Below are positions 7,855-17,619 of a stretch of 64,000 nucleotides of DNA, piece after piece (the stretch's first letter is position 1; each line of letters starts with the position of its first letter). The notes under the pieces are model-generated. The model saw only the letters and a list, made by a program, of their open reading frames with translations. It ran no database searches and was not told where the DNA came from. This stretch comes from an uncultured Mycoplasmatota bacterium (GTDB lineage Bacteria > Bacillota_I > Bacilli_A > RF39 > UBA660), in the NCBI GenBank assembly GCA_900543825.1, contig UQSR01000003.1:62001-126000 (forward strand), read 5' to 3'. A program made the position numbers and the translations under genes.

Positions 7855-9934
7855 CGCATCTTCTCCTTTCTAAATTAATAACTTCCCCATTAGAGAACTT
7901 AATCATTCTATCATATAAATCAACATTTTCTTTTCTATGTGATATAACAATAATAGTTTTATCTTTATAATAATAAAATAAATTCTTAAGTATCTTTCTT
8001 TCAAGATTAATATCAATCTGATTAAATTCCTCATCAATCATAATAACATTACTATTCTTAAGTAAACTTCTAGCTAAAATAATTCTTTGTCTTTGACCAC
8101 CAGAAATATTAACGCCATTCTCTTCAAGCATAAAATTATCTCCTAAAGGATTATCTTTTATAATATCATTTACATAACACATATTAATAACATTTAAATA
8201 TTCACTTTTATCTATATTTCTCCCAAGTAAAATATTATCTCGGATGGTTTTGGTATATAACATTTCATTTTGTGAAATATAGACAATATTACTTCTAATA
8301 TCATTAAGGCTAAAATCATTAATATCATAGTTATTTATAAAAATACTATCACGTCCGCAATCCAAATATTTATAAATAAGTTTTAATAACGTTGACTTGC
8401 CGCTTCCCGAAGAGCCAATAATAACAACCTTCTCCCCATTTCTAATAAAAAAATTAACATTATTCAAAATATTATATTTATTATTATAAGTATAACTTAA
8501 ATTCTTAATAACAATATCACCATTAACCATAAGATTATCTGCATCTTCAATATTCTCTATCGAATTATTTAACAAATTATTAACCCTTCTAATAGAATTA
8601 TTAATATAATGATACTCATTCAAAATACTCAAAATATTTTTTCCTGGAGAAATAATATAATTAGCAAATAACATAACAGTAAAATAATCTCCAGTACTCA
8701 AACTATCATACATAACAAATTTAATACCAAAATAACTAATTATCAGAAGTCCTATATCTTCGATTAAAATCTTAATAAATACAATAATATTATTAATTCT
8801 TTCCCCATAAAATACATTATTCAAAAAAGAATTATAAACACTATCAAAATCATAAATAACATTATCTTCAATATTAAGTCCTTTAACAGTTTCAAAAGAA
8901 CTAACATCTTCAATAATTAAACTATTAATTTTAGCCATATCTTCCTGTTTTCTCAAAGTAATATTTTTTATAATAGGATTAAATACCACTATCATAAAAC
9001 AATAAGTAAATGCCATAATTATAAGTAATAAAAATATTTTAATATTAATATTACAAATAATAATACTAGCCACTATAAATAGCAGATTATCAACCAAAAT
9101 AATCATAACAACTTTAGAAATAAAATTCTTAACACTAAACAAATCACTAATACGTGATAATACTTCCGATGTCGTTTTATTTTTATAATATTTATAAGGA
9201 AGTAAAATAATTTTAGCAAAAGTACTAAGTACCATACTAATATCTAATTTTTGATTCAAATAAATAATCAAATAATTTCTAATAAAACTAGTTATATTTT
9301 TAATAATAATCAAAATGGAGAATATAATTGTTATAATTAGTAAATTATTAGTATTAGTATCAATTACATTATCAAAAACAAATTTAGAATATAAAGATAT
9401 CAAACAAGATAAAGAAGTAAATATTATAGACAATATAAAAACAAATAAAATACAATATCTATTATTAATAATAGAACTAAATAATATTTTAGTAATTTCT
9501 TTACTACTTTTTAAAACTAAAACATCACCCTTCTTCTCAAATAACATAATATTTCCTGTAAAGCTATTAGAAAAATCAAAAACATCAATTTCCATTCTAC
9601 CTTTAGCCGGATCCATAATAAGCATCTTATTATCATTCATTTTATAGACAACAACAAAATGAAAATAACTATCAATTCTAATTTGAGCAATAAAAGGTTC
9701 ATTCAATTCCCTAAGTTTTAAAATATCTTCTACTCTATAACCAGTACCAATAAGTCCAATCTTATTAGCAGCCTCTTTAATATTATAAAAATTAGTTCCT
9801 TCTTTTGTAGTCTTAGTCAAGTCAATTAATCTATCTAACGATACATCACCTCCATAATAACGAATAATTGACAATAAAGCAGCAGCTCCACAATCCTTAC
9901 CCCCTTCTTGAAGTACAATTAACTTTTGCTTCAT
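7847..9934 (-). CDS. Peptidase-containing ABC exporter (C39 bacteriocin transporter)
   Basis: A 695-residue product. ATG 9934 follows GGAGG by six bases. Domains in order: a C39 cysteine peptidase at residues 1-130 with catalytic Cys15 (GGKDCGAA), His92 and Asp108 and the oxyanion Gln9; six membrane segments at about 150-430; an ATPase domain with Walker A GSSGSGKST (507-515), signature ISGGQRQR (611-618), Walker B VIMID with Glu635, and switch His (VISHR). It removes double-glycine leaders and exports the peptides encoded downstream. The D-loop is unusual: EEFNQID replaces the common EATSALD. Confidence 0.95.
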   Translation of the reverse strand: MKQKLIVLQEGGKDCGAAALLSIIRYYGGDVSLDRLIDLTKTTKEGTNFYNIKEAANKIGLIGTGYRVEDILKLRELNEPFIAQIRIDSYFHFVVVYKMNDNKMLIMDPAKGRMEIDVFDFSNSFTGNIMLFEKKGDVLVLKSSKEITKILFSSIINNRYCILFVFILSIIFTSLSCLISLYSKFVFDNVIDTNTNNLLIITIIFSILIIIKNITSFIRNYLIIYLNQKLDISMVLSTFAKIILLPYKYYKNKTTSEVLSRISDLFSVKNFISKVVMIILVDNLLFIVASIIICNINIKIFLLLIIMAFTYCFMIVVFNPIIKNITLRKQEDMAKINSLIIEDVSSFETVKGLNIEDNVIYDFDSVYNSFLNNVFYGERINNIIVFIKILIEDIGLLIISYFGIKFVMYDSLSTGDYFTVMLFANYIISPGKNILSILNEYHYINNSIRRVNNLLNNSIENIEDADNLMVNGDIVIKNLSYTYNNKYNILNNVNFFIRNGEKVVIIGSSGSGKSTLLKLIYKYLDCGRDSIFINNYDINDFSLNDIRSNIVYISQNEMLYTKTIRDNILLGRNIDKSEYLNVINMCYVNDIIKDNPLGDNFMLEENGVNISGGQRQRIILARSLLKNSNVIMIDEEFNQIDINLERKILKNLFYYYKDKTIIVISHRKENVDLYDRMIKFSNGEVINLERRRCDE

Positions 9935-10048
9935 ATTATACCTCCTCATATATATAAACACCAAAAATTCCTAAAAATTGTAATTTTTACAAAAAAAATT
10001 AATTTTTTTATAATATTTTAATCAAATCATATATTTTTAGTAGTCATA

Positions 10049-10077
10049 TTGATATTTCAAAACAATTTTGATACAAT
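10049..10077 (+). promoter_or_regulatory. Promoter of yigZ
   Basis: TTGATA, a 17-base spacer and TACAAT end 17 bases before the yigZ ATG. Confidence 0.7.
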
Positions 10078-10094
10078 ATCTTTGGTGAAAAAAT

Positions 10095-10667
10095 ATGTTA
10101 AGTATAAAAAATAATAATAAATATGAATACATAATAAAAAATTCCAAATTTATATCCCTACTATTTAAAGTAACAATAAAAGAAGAAGTAAAAGATTATT
10201 TAAATAAAGTAAAAGAAGAATATCCTAATGCTACTCACTATTGCTATGCATACATAATAGATAACGACACCAAATTTTCCGATGATGGAGAACCATCTAA
10301 AACAGCAGGATTACCCATCTTTACTCAATTAGAAGGAAACAACTTAAATTACGCACTAATAATTGTAGTAAGATATTTTGGTGGTATAAAACTAGGAACA
10401 GGTCTATTAACAAGAACATATTCAAAAGTAGCCAAAGAAGTAATAACTAAAGATAACATTATAGAACTAACCAAAGGCTATAATATAACCATAATATTTG
10501 ATTATGAAGACATAAAAAATATAGACTACCTATTAAAAGATAGTCAAATATTAAAAAAAAATTTTCAAGATAATATAACATATAATGTCAATGTTAATGA
10601 AGAAACATTTAACAAATTACAAAACTATAACATAAAAATAAATAAAGATATATATATTCAAAAATAA
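10095..10667 (+). CDS. yigZ: YigZ/IMPACT family protein
   Basis: The product has 190 residues, the usual size. The N-terminal UPF0029 domain carries KFSDDGEPSKTAGLPI and IIVVRYFGGIKLGTGLLTRTYS, the family signature. The C-terminal part resembles an EF-G domain V-like (DUF1949) module. The family has been linked to translation regulation by homology to eukaryotic IMPACT, but the bacterial role is not settled. It is transcribed on its own, diverging from the bacteriocin exporter and converging on trpS. Confidence 0.92.
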   Translation: MLSIKNNNKYEYIIKNSKFISLLFKVTIKEEVKDYLNKVKEEYPNATHYCYAYIIDNDTKFSDDGEPSKTAGLPIFTQLEGNNLNYALIIVVRYFGGIKLGTGLLTRTYSKVAKEVITKDNIIELTKGYNITIIFDYEDIKNIDYLLKDSQILKKNFQDNITYNVNVNEETFNKLQNYNIKINKDIYIQK

Positions 10668-10690
10668 AAAATAGCCCTAAAGCTATTTTT
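10667..10690. terminator. Bidirectional terminator between yigZ and trpS
   Basis: AAAAATAGC and GCTATTTTT flank a 6-base loop. A and T runs on both sides let it work in both directions. It touches the stop codons of both genes. Confidence 0.85.
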
Positions 10691-11673
10691 TAATTTCTAC
10701 CAAGTCCTACTTTTCTAAATACATCTAAAGTCTTTTCCTTAGCTATCTCACAAGTCTTTTCTCTTCCCTTATCAAGTATATCATCAAGCATAGTACCATT
10801 AATAATTTCATTATATTTAGTTTGAATATTCGAAAGTACGCTAACAACCAAATCAGCTACTTCTTTTTTAAAGTTTCCATAATTATAATCTTTAAAATAA
10901 TCTTCTGCTTCCTCTATGGATATATTTTTCAAAGAAGAATATATAGTAAGTAAATTAGAAACTCCAGGTTTATTATCTTTGTCATAATATATTTTATTAT
11001 CACTATCTGTAACAGCAGACATTATTTTCTTTCTAATTGTTTTTTCATCATCCAAAAGAAGAATTACACCTTTATAAGTTTCATCACTCTTACTCATCTT
11101 TTTAGTAGGTTCTTGAAGATCCATAATCTTAACACCAACCTCCGACATCATAGGTTCTGGCATTTTAAAAGTATCACCATAAGTTTTATTAAATCTAAGA
11201 GCAATATCCCTAGCAAGTTCAACATGTTGTTTTTGATCAATTCCAACCGGAACATAGTCAGCATCATATAAAAGAATATCTGCTGCCATAAGTATAGGAT
11301 AAGTAAATAAACCAACAGTTACATTTTCTCCCTTACTAGACTTATCCTTGTATTGTGTCATTCTAGAAGCTTCCCCCATATAAGTAGTACATTCTAAAAC
11401 CCATGACAAATTAGCATGATATAAATTTTCAGATTGTAAATATATCGTATTCTTATCAGGATCAACACCACAAGCCAAATATAAAGCTACATTTTTTCTA
11501 ATTCTTTCCCTTAACATTTTAGGATCCTGTTTAACAGTAATAGCGTGCATATCAGGTACAAACATAAAAGAATCATATTCATCCTGAAGCTTAACCATTT
11601 GATTAATACAACCAATTAAACTTCCTAAAGTAAGCTCTCCACTAGGTTTTAAACCAGTTAAAATTCTTTTCAT
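10690..11673 (-). CDS. trpS: Tryptophanyl-tRNA synthetase
   Basis: A 327-residue class I synthetase that charges tRNA-Trp. The start is ATG 11673, with GAGGTG upstream. The HIGH-like signature is PSGELTLGS (residues 10-18) and the KMSKS loop is at 192-196. The family segments TQYKDKS and TYPILMAADILLYDAD are present. No T-box leader is visible upstream, so regulation of this copy is not apparent. Confidence 0.97.
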   Translation of the reverse strand: MKRILTGLKPSGELTLGSLIGCINQMVKLQDEYDSFMFVPDMHAITVKQDPKMLRERIRKNVALYLACGVDPDKNTIYLQSENLYHANLSWVLECTTYMGEASRMTQYKDKSSKGENVTVGLFTYPILMAADILLYDADYVPVGIDQKQHVELARDIALRFNKTYGDTFKMPEPMMSEVGVKIMDLQEPTKKMSKSDETYKGVILLLDDEKTIRKKIMSAVTDSDNKIYYDKDNKPGVSNLLTIYSSLKNISIEEAEDYFKDYNYGNFKKEVADLVVSVLSNIQTKYNEIINGTMLDDILDKGREKTCEIAKEKTLDVFRKVGLGRN

Positions 11674-11776
11674 ATTACACCTCTTTCTCATTAATTATAT
11701 TATAATATAACATTTTTTTCAATATTAGTATTAAAAAAAATAATTTTATGTTATAATTACGAAGTGAGGTATTTAT

Positions 11777-12496
11777 ATGATGTACAATATTAGTTTTTAC
11801 TTTATATTATTTCTAATATACTCCATAATAGGTTGGATACTAGAAATAATAACCGTCTTTATCGAAACAAAAAAATTTATCAATAGAGGTTTCATGTTAG
11901 GACCATACTGTCCTATTTATGGATATTCCAGTATTATAATGATATTTTATTTAAATCATTATAAAGATAATCCATTAACTGTCTTCTTATTAGCGGTAAT
12001 AATATGCAGTTTTGTTGAGTATCTAATAAGCTATATAATGGAAAAATTATTTTCTGCCAGATGGTGGGATTATTCTCATAGAAAATTCAACATCAATGGA
12101 AGAGTATGTTTAACAAATGCTTTCCTATTTGGTGTTTTAGGAGTAATATTAGTCTATATAGCTAATCCATGCTTCACAGAAATATTATCAAAAATAAACA
12201 AAAACACATTAACAATAATAGGTATAATCCTAATAATACTATTTGTAAGTGATCTAATAACCTCCCTAATAGTAACATTTAATCTAAAGAGTAAAATTAA
12301 AAACTTAAATATAGATGTAACTGAAGAATTAAATAAAAAAATAAAAGAATTATTAGAAACAAAAGTATTAAATAGAAGAATATTAAAAGCTTATCCAAAA
12401 TATAGAATCAATATAATAAAAAAATATTCCAAAACAAAACATGAAAAACTAAAAGATAAAATAGAAAAAGTTAAAGACAAATTAAAAAATAGCTAA
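11777..12496 (+). CDS. CmpB-like (putative type IV ABC-transporter) membrane protein
   Basis: A 239-residue product; GTGAGG precedes the ATG (a second in-frame ATG follows directly). Five hydrophobic segments lie between residues 5 and 170. The motifs YSIIGWILEI, INRGFMLGPYCPIYGY and ARWWDYSHRKFNINGRVCL are typical of the PF06541 family, annotated as putative ABC-transporter type IV and of unproven function. A long Lys-rich cytoplasmic tail with coiled-coil character follows. Its stop codon is in the loop of a terminator shared with the flippase gene. A TATAAT at about 11753 is a likely -10. Confidence 0.8.
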   Translation: MMYNISFYFILFLIYSIIGWILEIITVFIETKKFINRGFMLGPYCPIYGYSSIIMIFYLNHYKDNPLTVFLLAVIICSFVEYLISYIMEKLFSARWWDYSHRKFNINGRVCLTNAFLFGVLGVILVYIANPCFTEILSKINKNTLTIIGIILIILFVSDLITSLIVTFNLKSKIKNLNIDVTEELNKKIKELLETKVLNRRILKAYPKYRINIIKKYSKTKHEKLKDKIEKVKDKLKNS

Positions 12497-12507
12497 AGCT
12501 ATTTTTT
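12484..12507. terminator. Bidirectional terminator
   Basis: AAAAAATAGC, loop TAAA, GCTATTTTTT. The plus-strand TAA stop is the loop, and the minus-strand gene's TAG stop is in the stem. Confidence 0.88.
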
Positions 12508-14025
12508 AATTTTACTCTTTACAAGCCTAAACATCCTAGTAAATAAGTTTCTAGCAGAACCACTAATTGCATATAAAATAAGAGATGCAACCACTATTAC
12601 TAGTACAAATAATAATCCCAATTTAAGTACTGTCATAATAAAACCAATGCTAGTACTTAAAAATAAACTTTCTATAGGCTTCAATATAATCGCTAATAAA
12701 ACAAATAAAACTGTAGAAATAATATAATACTTAAGTACATCAAGCATCTTAACATTTTTAAACACTCGTCTAGCTACCAAACTAGATTTAAGTAGAATAT
12801 TAATAAAGAATGCAATCACAGTACCAATAAGTACACCATCAATACCATAATATTTAACTAATATAATAGATAAAAATAAATTAGTAAATGCACATATAAA
12901 TATATGCTTTTTATTTTCTTTAAATAACCCATCAGCATTAATTATAGCCACTAGCGGATAATATAAAATATTTAAAAACAATGTCAAAGTAAATAAAACA
13001 ATAGTAAGATATCCAAGTATATAATTATCTTTACCAACCCATACCGATACAAAGCCTCTAATACCAATCATAAATGTAATGCACATACAAAATCCAATAA
13101 GTACAAACAAAGCAAAAAACTCTTTATACAAAGGATATACCCTATCTTCTTCTTTTTTAGCAAAAACATTGCCAAACGAATATACCGAGGAAAGTTCAAT
13201 TCTAGAGGCAATTTCATTTAAAAATCTAAGAATATAATTATAAGTTGTATAAATACTAACCATTATTGGACCATTAAATCCCATAAGAAGTAAAGCATCA
13301 ACATTATTAAGAATTAAAAATCCAACCTGTGTCCAAGCCAAATCCTTAGTCATCTTAACCATCGAAGTATTCTTCCTATCTATTTCATGAAGTTCTGGAT
13401 ATTTCTTTTTAACAACAATTCTATTAATAATCTCCTCCAAAATCTTCATAATAAGGATAACAATAGCAATAGACTCAAGTGTTCTAAACTTAACAGTAAC
13501 AATTACAATCAAAATATCACATAAAAGTTTTACACCATTAAATATAAGTGAATAAACATATTTTTCTTGAGCAGCACTAAGTACTGCCATAAAAGTTTGT
13601 CCCTTACCAAAATAAGAAATTAAATAAGAAGTTGATATGATAAAGAAACAAATAAGTGAAGGCAACATATACCCGCTCTCAAAATGATAAAATAAATATA
13701 ATCCTAGTGTTACTAAGCAAATAATACCCAATATAATAAAACCTATTATCTTAAATATTTTTCTAGCTCCACCATATATAGCATTAATATCATTCTTATT
13801 TTTCTCTGCAAAAGGTTTATATAAACTATATATAACAGCATCAGAAAAACCAGCTTGTGCTAAAAACACATAAGATATAATTTGATTAATTGTTTGATAA
13901 TAACCATTACCAACATCTCCAATATAAGTAATTAGTACATTCATCTTAACAAGACCAACAATACCAATTAAAAGATAAGGTAAGATATCACATACCATAT
14001 TTAAAAATATTTTTTTTGTTCTCAT
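12499..14025 (-). CDS. Polysaccharide flippase-like membrane protein (MOP superfamily)
   Basis: A 508-residue product with about 12-14 hydrophobic segments spread evenly along its length and no soluble domain. The opening (short basic N-terminus, MVCDILPYLLIGIVGLVKMNVLITYIG) and the paired-helix pattern suit the Wzx/PST group of the MATE-like MOP superfamily, which moves lipid-linked oligosaccharides across the membrane. No glycosyltransferase cluster flanks it, so the substrate cannot be named. GGGAAGTG precedes the ATG. Confidence 0.75.
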   Translation of the reverse strand: MRTKKIFLNMVCDILPYLLIGIVGLVKMNVLITYIGDVGNGYYQTINQIISYVFLAQAGFSDAVIYSLYKPFAEKNKNDINAIYGGARKIFKIIGFIILGIICLVTLGLYLFYHFESGYMLPSLICFFIISTSYLISYFGKGQTFMAVLSAAQEKYVYSLIFNGVKLLCDILIVIVTVKFRTLESIAIVILIMKILEEIINRIVVKKKYPELHEIDRKNTSMVKMTKDLAWTQVGFLILNNVDALLLMGFNGPIMVSIYTTYNYILRFLNEIASRIELSSVYSFGNVFAKKEEDRVYPLYKEFFALFVLIGFCMCITFMIGIRGFVSVWVGKDNYILGYLTIVLFTLTLFLNILYYPLVAIINADGLFKENKKHIFICAFTNLFLSIILVKYYGIDGVLIGTVIAFFINILLKSSLVARRVFKNVKMLDVLKYYIISTVLFVLLAIILKPIESLFLSTSIGFIMTVLKLGLLFVLVIVVASLILYAISGSARNLFTRMFRLVKSKIKK

Positions 14026-14099
14026 AAGTACACTTCCCTATATATATATAATACCATATTTTAATTTTTATATAAAGAAAAATGTATTATTTTAAGTTA

Positions 14100-15320
14100 T
14101 TAATTTAATTTCAAAACATTCCTGTGATATTTATACATCAAATTACTAATATCATTAATAACATCTTTTTCATTATTATTACCATGTTCAGTTAAAATAA
14201 CCAAAACATAAGGCTCGTCGTCAAAGAATATTCCAACATCATGATAATATTTTCCATAATAACCGTATTTATGCATATTAATAACTCCGTCTATTTGCAT
14301 ATAATTGCCATAGTTATTAATAAATAAATTTCTCAATTCATCATTATTTTTAGATAAAGCAAATAATTTTTTCATATAAATCATTTGATCGATAACATTA
14401 GTAGATCCATAATTATCATTTCCATAAAGAGTATACTTAGCACCAAGAGAAATACCATAATCTTTTAAATTATTTTTTCCAATATAATTAATCAAGTAAT
14501 AATGTGCATCATTATCACTTCTTTCAATAGCAGCCTCAATATAATCCTTTAAATCACTAGTAACAAGATTATTATCATACAAATAAATAGCATCTAATGT
14601 TTTAATCAAACTTGCACCATAATATATCTTATTTTCATCATAAAGATATGTTTTTCCAGTAATTAAATTATAATAACCAATACTAACATTATAACCATTT
14701 AATAAAATATAATCACTTATTTTATCATAATTACTATTTTTAGAATAATCGTTTCCTTCTTTTATTTTCTCTTCTCTTGCTTTTACAATAATTTTTCTAT
14801 CAACACTACTTACATTCTTAGAAGAATCACTAACAGTATAAGTAAGAATATATTCACCAATTTTATTATTATCAAAAGTACCGGAAATAACAATATTATT
14901 AGTAATATCCCCATCATAATTATCAAAAGCACTTGCACCTAATTCTTCGTACTCATCACCAATATATATATTAATTTCTTTATCACCATTTAGTATTATA
15001 TCAGGTTCTTGATTATCAACAACATTAATTTTTCTATCTAAATAGTAATTTTTTCCTAAAAAGTTCAAATTATAGCTAATTAAATATTCGCCTGTTTTAG
15101 TTGTGTCAACATTACCAGTTATATTTACCAAAGATTGCAAATCTTTATTAAAAACCTTAGCTACAAAGCCCAAATCATTATACTTTGAATTAACTTTAAC
15201 AATATAAGTAGAATTTCCATTTAAATAAAATACTACATTATTATTAATAATAACATAAACAATAAAAATAACAATCACAAACAAACCAAATATAAAAGTA
15301 TTCAAATACACCTTTTTCAT
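14100..15320 (-). CDS. Membrane-anchored serine hydrolase (class A beta-lactamase-like) with Ig-like repeats
   Basis: A 406-residue product; GAGGTAGAAT precedes its ATG. An uncleaved-looking membrane segment at residues 8-31 is followed by two Ig-like (DUF5011 type) domains at about 32-100 and 105-182 (EELGASAFDNYDGDITNNI is typical of the second). The C-terminal domain at about 195-406 has the serine beta-lactamase/transpeptidase order: SxxK at 237-240 (SLIK) and SDN at 268-270. The third box is changed, MHKYGYYGK standing where KTG is expected. It is probably a cell-surface peptidase or esterase acting on wall or peptides, and not necessarily a drug-resistance enzyme. Confidence 0.8.
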   Translation of the reverse strand: MKKVYLNTFIFGLFVIVIFIVYVIINNNVVFYLNGNSTYIVKVNSKYNDLGFVAKVFNKDLQSLVNITGNVDTTKTGEYLISYNLNFLGKNYYLDRKINVVDNQEPDIILNGDKEINIYIGDEYEELGASAFDNYDGDITNNIVISGTFDNNKIGEYILTYTVSDSSKNVSSVDRKIIVKAREEKIKEGNDYSKNSNYDKISDYILLNGYNVSIGYYNLITGKTYLYDENKIYYGASLIKTLDAIYLYDNNLVTSDLKDYIEAAIERSDNDAHYYLINYIGKNNLKDYGISLGAKYTLYGNDNYGSTNVIDQMIYMKKLFALSKNNDELRNLFINNYGNYMQIDGVINMHKYGYYGKYYHDVGIFFDDEPYVLVILTEHGNNNEKDVINDISNLMYKYHRNVLKLN

Positions 15321-15371
15321 ATTCTACCTCATAGTTATTATATCATTAAATAGAATAAATTACCACATTAT

Positions 15372-15548
15372 CTATTTATTCTCATACATAATTAAAGCCG
15401 TAAAACAATATATCTGTTCTTCTCCATACATACAGCAAGAATTACTAAGTTTAATATCAATAACTTCAGGATTATTTTCTTCTAAAAACTTATTAATATC
15501 TTCTTCTAAATCCTTCTCATGTTCCTCATCAAAAATCTTAACTTTCAT
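15372..15548 (-). CDS. cse60: Cse60-like sporulation protein
   Basis: A 58-residue product (ATG 15548, TAG 15372) with GGTGATAAT before the start. It reads MKVKIFDEEHEKDLEEDINKF and later GEEQIYCFTALIMYE. This pattern (KVKxFDEEHEKDLE at the start, QIYCFxAxIxYE at the end) matches the small Cse60 family known from Bacillus as a sigma-E-controlled sporulation product of unknown function. Cys38-Cys39 is unusual. Retention in a lineage with few other visible spore genes suggests either true sporulation or a second role. Confidence 0.8.
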   Translation of the reverse strand: MKVKIFDEEHEKDLEEDINKFLEENNPEVIDIKLSNSCCMYGEEQIYCFTALIMYENK

Positions 15549-15560
15549 ATTATCACCAAA

Positions 15561-15592
15561 AAAAAGTATATAGCCAAATCTATATACTTTTT
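15561..15592 (-). terminator. Terminator after the eno-lipoprotein operon
   Basis: AAAAAGTATATAG and CTATATACTTTTT around a 6-base loop. The symmetrical A/T tails could also end plus-strand transcripts. Confidence 0.85.
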
Positions 15593-15603
15593 GTCGTATT
15601 TTA

Positions 15604-16071
15604 TTATCCTCTTTTTACTTCATAATAAATTTTATTTTCTTCACCATTATCATCAGTATATTCTAAATATAATTTAAAATTAATATTACCAGTATCAGCG
15701 GTAGTATTAATAGTACCATTAAGCTTAATTTTATCAGCACTATCCTTTCTTAAAGTTACAGGATCATCAAATATACCAACAGAAGGAAAAGCATCTTCAT
15801 TCATATAATCATGAACAAGTAAAGCCTTCACATTATACATATTTATTTCAGGCTTATCAATAACAATACTATAATCAACCTTTTCATTATCATCCTTATT
15901 TCTAATAATATTAAAATAAGTATCAAAATCAAGACTATCCTCTTCATCATAAACATCTTGTGATTCCAAATCATTTTTATATTCTAAATAAGCATACTTC
16001 TCATTCTCTTCTTTAGTAGAACACCCCACTAAAAAAAGCAAACCAACAATTATAAACAAATACCTTTTCAT
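15604..16071 (-). CDS. Putative lipoprotein coupled to enolase
   Basis: A 155-residue product. Residues 1-17 form a lipoprotein signal peptide with lipobox LVGC, so Cys17 should be lipidated. The mature part is acidic and predicted extracytoplasmic, with no recognised domain; strand-rich segments such as [25 protein letters not shown] suggest a small beta fold. Its ATG overlaps the enolase TGA as ATGA, so translation is coupled. The pairing with enolase is not one I recognise. Confidence 0.8.
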   Translation of the reverse strand: MKRYLFIIVGLLFLVGCSTKEENEKYAYLEYKNDLESQDVYDEEDSLDFDTYFNIIRNKDDNEKVDYSIVIDKPEINMYNVKALLVHDYMNEDAFPSVGIFDDPVTLRKDSADKIKLNGTINTTADTGNINFKLYLEYTDDNGEENKIYYEVKRG

Positions 16072-17288
16072 TTAATTTTTTCCTCAATTCTAAGTAATCT
16101 ATTATATTTAGAAGTTCTCTCTCCCCTAGATAAAGAACCAGTCTTAATCTGTCCTAAATTAAGTCCAACTGCAAAATCCGCTATATAATTATCCTCTGTC
16201 TCACCACTACGATGAGATATAATAGTTTTATAATTATTCTTCTTTGCAAGCATAATAGTATCAAGCATTTCACTTACAGTACCAATTTGATTAGGTTTAA
16301 TCAAAATAGCATTAGCGATTCCCATTTTTATACCATCTTCTAACAACTTTTTATTAGTAACAAATAAATCATCACCAACAAGCTGAATATCAGATAATTC
16401 CTTTGTCATAAGTTTCCATCCATCATAATCATCTTCAGCCATACCATCTTCTATTGATATAATGTGATACTTATCAATAAGTTTTCTATAATAACCAATA
16501 AGTTCTAAACTACTATAATTTTTACCTTCCAATACATAATATCCATCATGATATATTTCTGAAGCAGCAACATCAAGACCAATAAATATATCCTTACCCA
16601 AAATATAACCACTTTTTTGAATAGCCATACTAATAAGTTCTAAAGCCTCTTCTGCATCAGATATAAGAGGAGCAAATCCACCTTCATCACCTACTCCACA
16701 TAACAAACCCTTTTCCTTAAGAACACTCTTTAAAGTATTAAATACTTCACTACCCATTCTTAAATTTTCTCTATATTCACCTTTACTAGGAATAATCATA
16801 AATTCTTGAAAATCAAGATTATTATTAGCATGAACTCCACCATTTAAAATATTCATCATACATCTAGGCATACTATATTCATTTCCTAAGTATTCATAAA
16901 GTTCTTTATTATTCTCCAAAGCATTTACTTTAAGCACCGCAAGTGATACTCCAAGTATAGCATTAGCACCCAAATTACTCTTATTAGAAGTACCATCCTT
17001 TTTTATCATAACTTCATCAATTTCTCTTAAATTATTAGCATCCATACCAACTATTAAAGGATTAATAATATTATTAACATTACTAACTGCCTTAAGTACA
17101 CCTTTACCATGATATCTATTATTATCATTATCTCTAAGTTCTAAAGCCTCTCTTTTTCCCGTAGAAGCACCACTAGGAACAGAAGCAATACCTTTTATTC
17201 CAGATTCCAATAAAACCTCAACTTCAACAGTAGGATTTCCTCTAGAATCTAATATTTCTCTAGCATAAACATTACATATCTTACTCAC
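16068..17288 (-). CDS. eno: Enolase
   Basis: A 406-residue product, slightly shorter than the common 425-435. It interconverts 2-phosphoglycerate and phosphoenolpyruvate. Start is GTG 17288, with AGGAGGG nine bases ahead. Visible motifs: [38 protein letters not shown] magnesium segment, [13 protein letters not shown] with the catalytic lysine, and SHRSGETED. It has its own promoter and is followed by an overlapping lipoprotein gene. Other glycolytic genes are not adjacent. Confidence 0.97.
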   Translation of the reverse strand: MSKICNVYAREILDSRGNPTVEVEVLLESGIKGIASVPSGASTGKREALELRDNDNNRYHGKGVLKAVSNVNNIINPLIVGMDANNLREIDEVMIKKDGTSNKSNLGANAILGVSLAVLKVNALENNKELYEYLGNEYSMPRCMMNILNGGVHANNNLDFQEFMIIPSKGEYRENLRMGSEVFNTLKSVLKEKGLLCGVGDEGGFAPLISDAEEALELISMAIQKSGYILGKDIFIGLDVAASEIYHDGYYVLEGKNYSSLELIGYYRKLIDKYHIISIEDGMAEDDYDGWKLMTKELSDIQLVGDDLFVTNKKLLEDGIKMGIANAILIKPNQIGTVSEMLDTIMLAKKNNYKTIISHRSGETEDNYIADFAVGLNLGQIKTGSLSRGERTSKYNRLLRIEEKIK

Positions 17289-17307
17289 TTACATACCCTC
17301 CTAGTTA

Positions 17308-17336
17308 ATTATAAAACATAAGTAAAGAAAAATCAA
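17308..17336 (-). promoter_or_regulatory. Promoter of eno
   Basis: TTGATT, 17 bases, TATAAT on the minus strand, ending about 20 bases before the GTG start. Confidence 0.75.
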
Positions 17337-17341
17337 GTCAA

Positions 17342-17366
17342 GAAAAAAAGAACATTTACATGTTCT
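17342..17366 (-). terminator. Terminator of rpsP-khpA
   Basis: AGAACAT, loop GTAA, ATGTTCT followed by a T-run on the minus strand. The khpA TAG stop overlaps the stem. Confidence 0.85.
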
Positions 17367-17619
17367 AATAAGAGTCAACATTAATTTTAACTAGTTTATT
17401 ATCTTGATTAAAAGATGCTGCTTGAACTATAGTTCTAATCGAATTAATAGTCTTACCACCATGACCAATTACTTTAGCCATATCATCACCATTAACCATA
17501 ACTTCAATTAATACAGTATTATCTTCATCTGACTCAAATTCCTTTACCGATACTGATTCTGAATCATTAACAAGACCTTTAATAATAAGCTCTGTAAGTT
17601 CTACTAAACTATTATTCAT
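17365..17619 (-). CDS. khpA: KH-domain RNA-binding protein KhpA
   Basis: An 84-residue single KH domain with the GxxG loop VIGHGGKTINSIR near residue 55. KhpA (YlqC) pairs with KhpB/Jag in Gram-positive bacteria and affects cell division and elongation through RNA binding. Its ATG shares one base with the rpsP stop (TAATG), so the two are translationally coupled. The order rpsP-khpA is conserved in Firmicutes, where rimM and trmD commonly follow; here the operon stops after khpA. Confidence 0.95.
   Translation of the reverse strand: MNNSLVELTELIIKGLVNDSESVSVKEFESDEDNTVLIEVMVNGDDMAKVIGHGGKTINSIRTIVQAASFNQDNKLVKINVDSY

Noticed and set aside
9315..9647. Plus-strand 110-residue frame inside the exporter gene
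   Set aside because: It is antisense to the membrane domain of the C39 exporter and has no ribosome-binding site.
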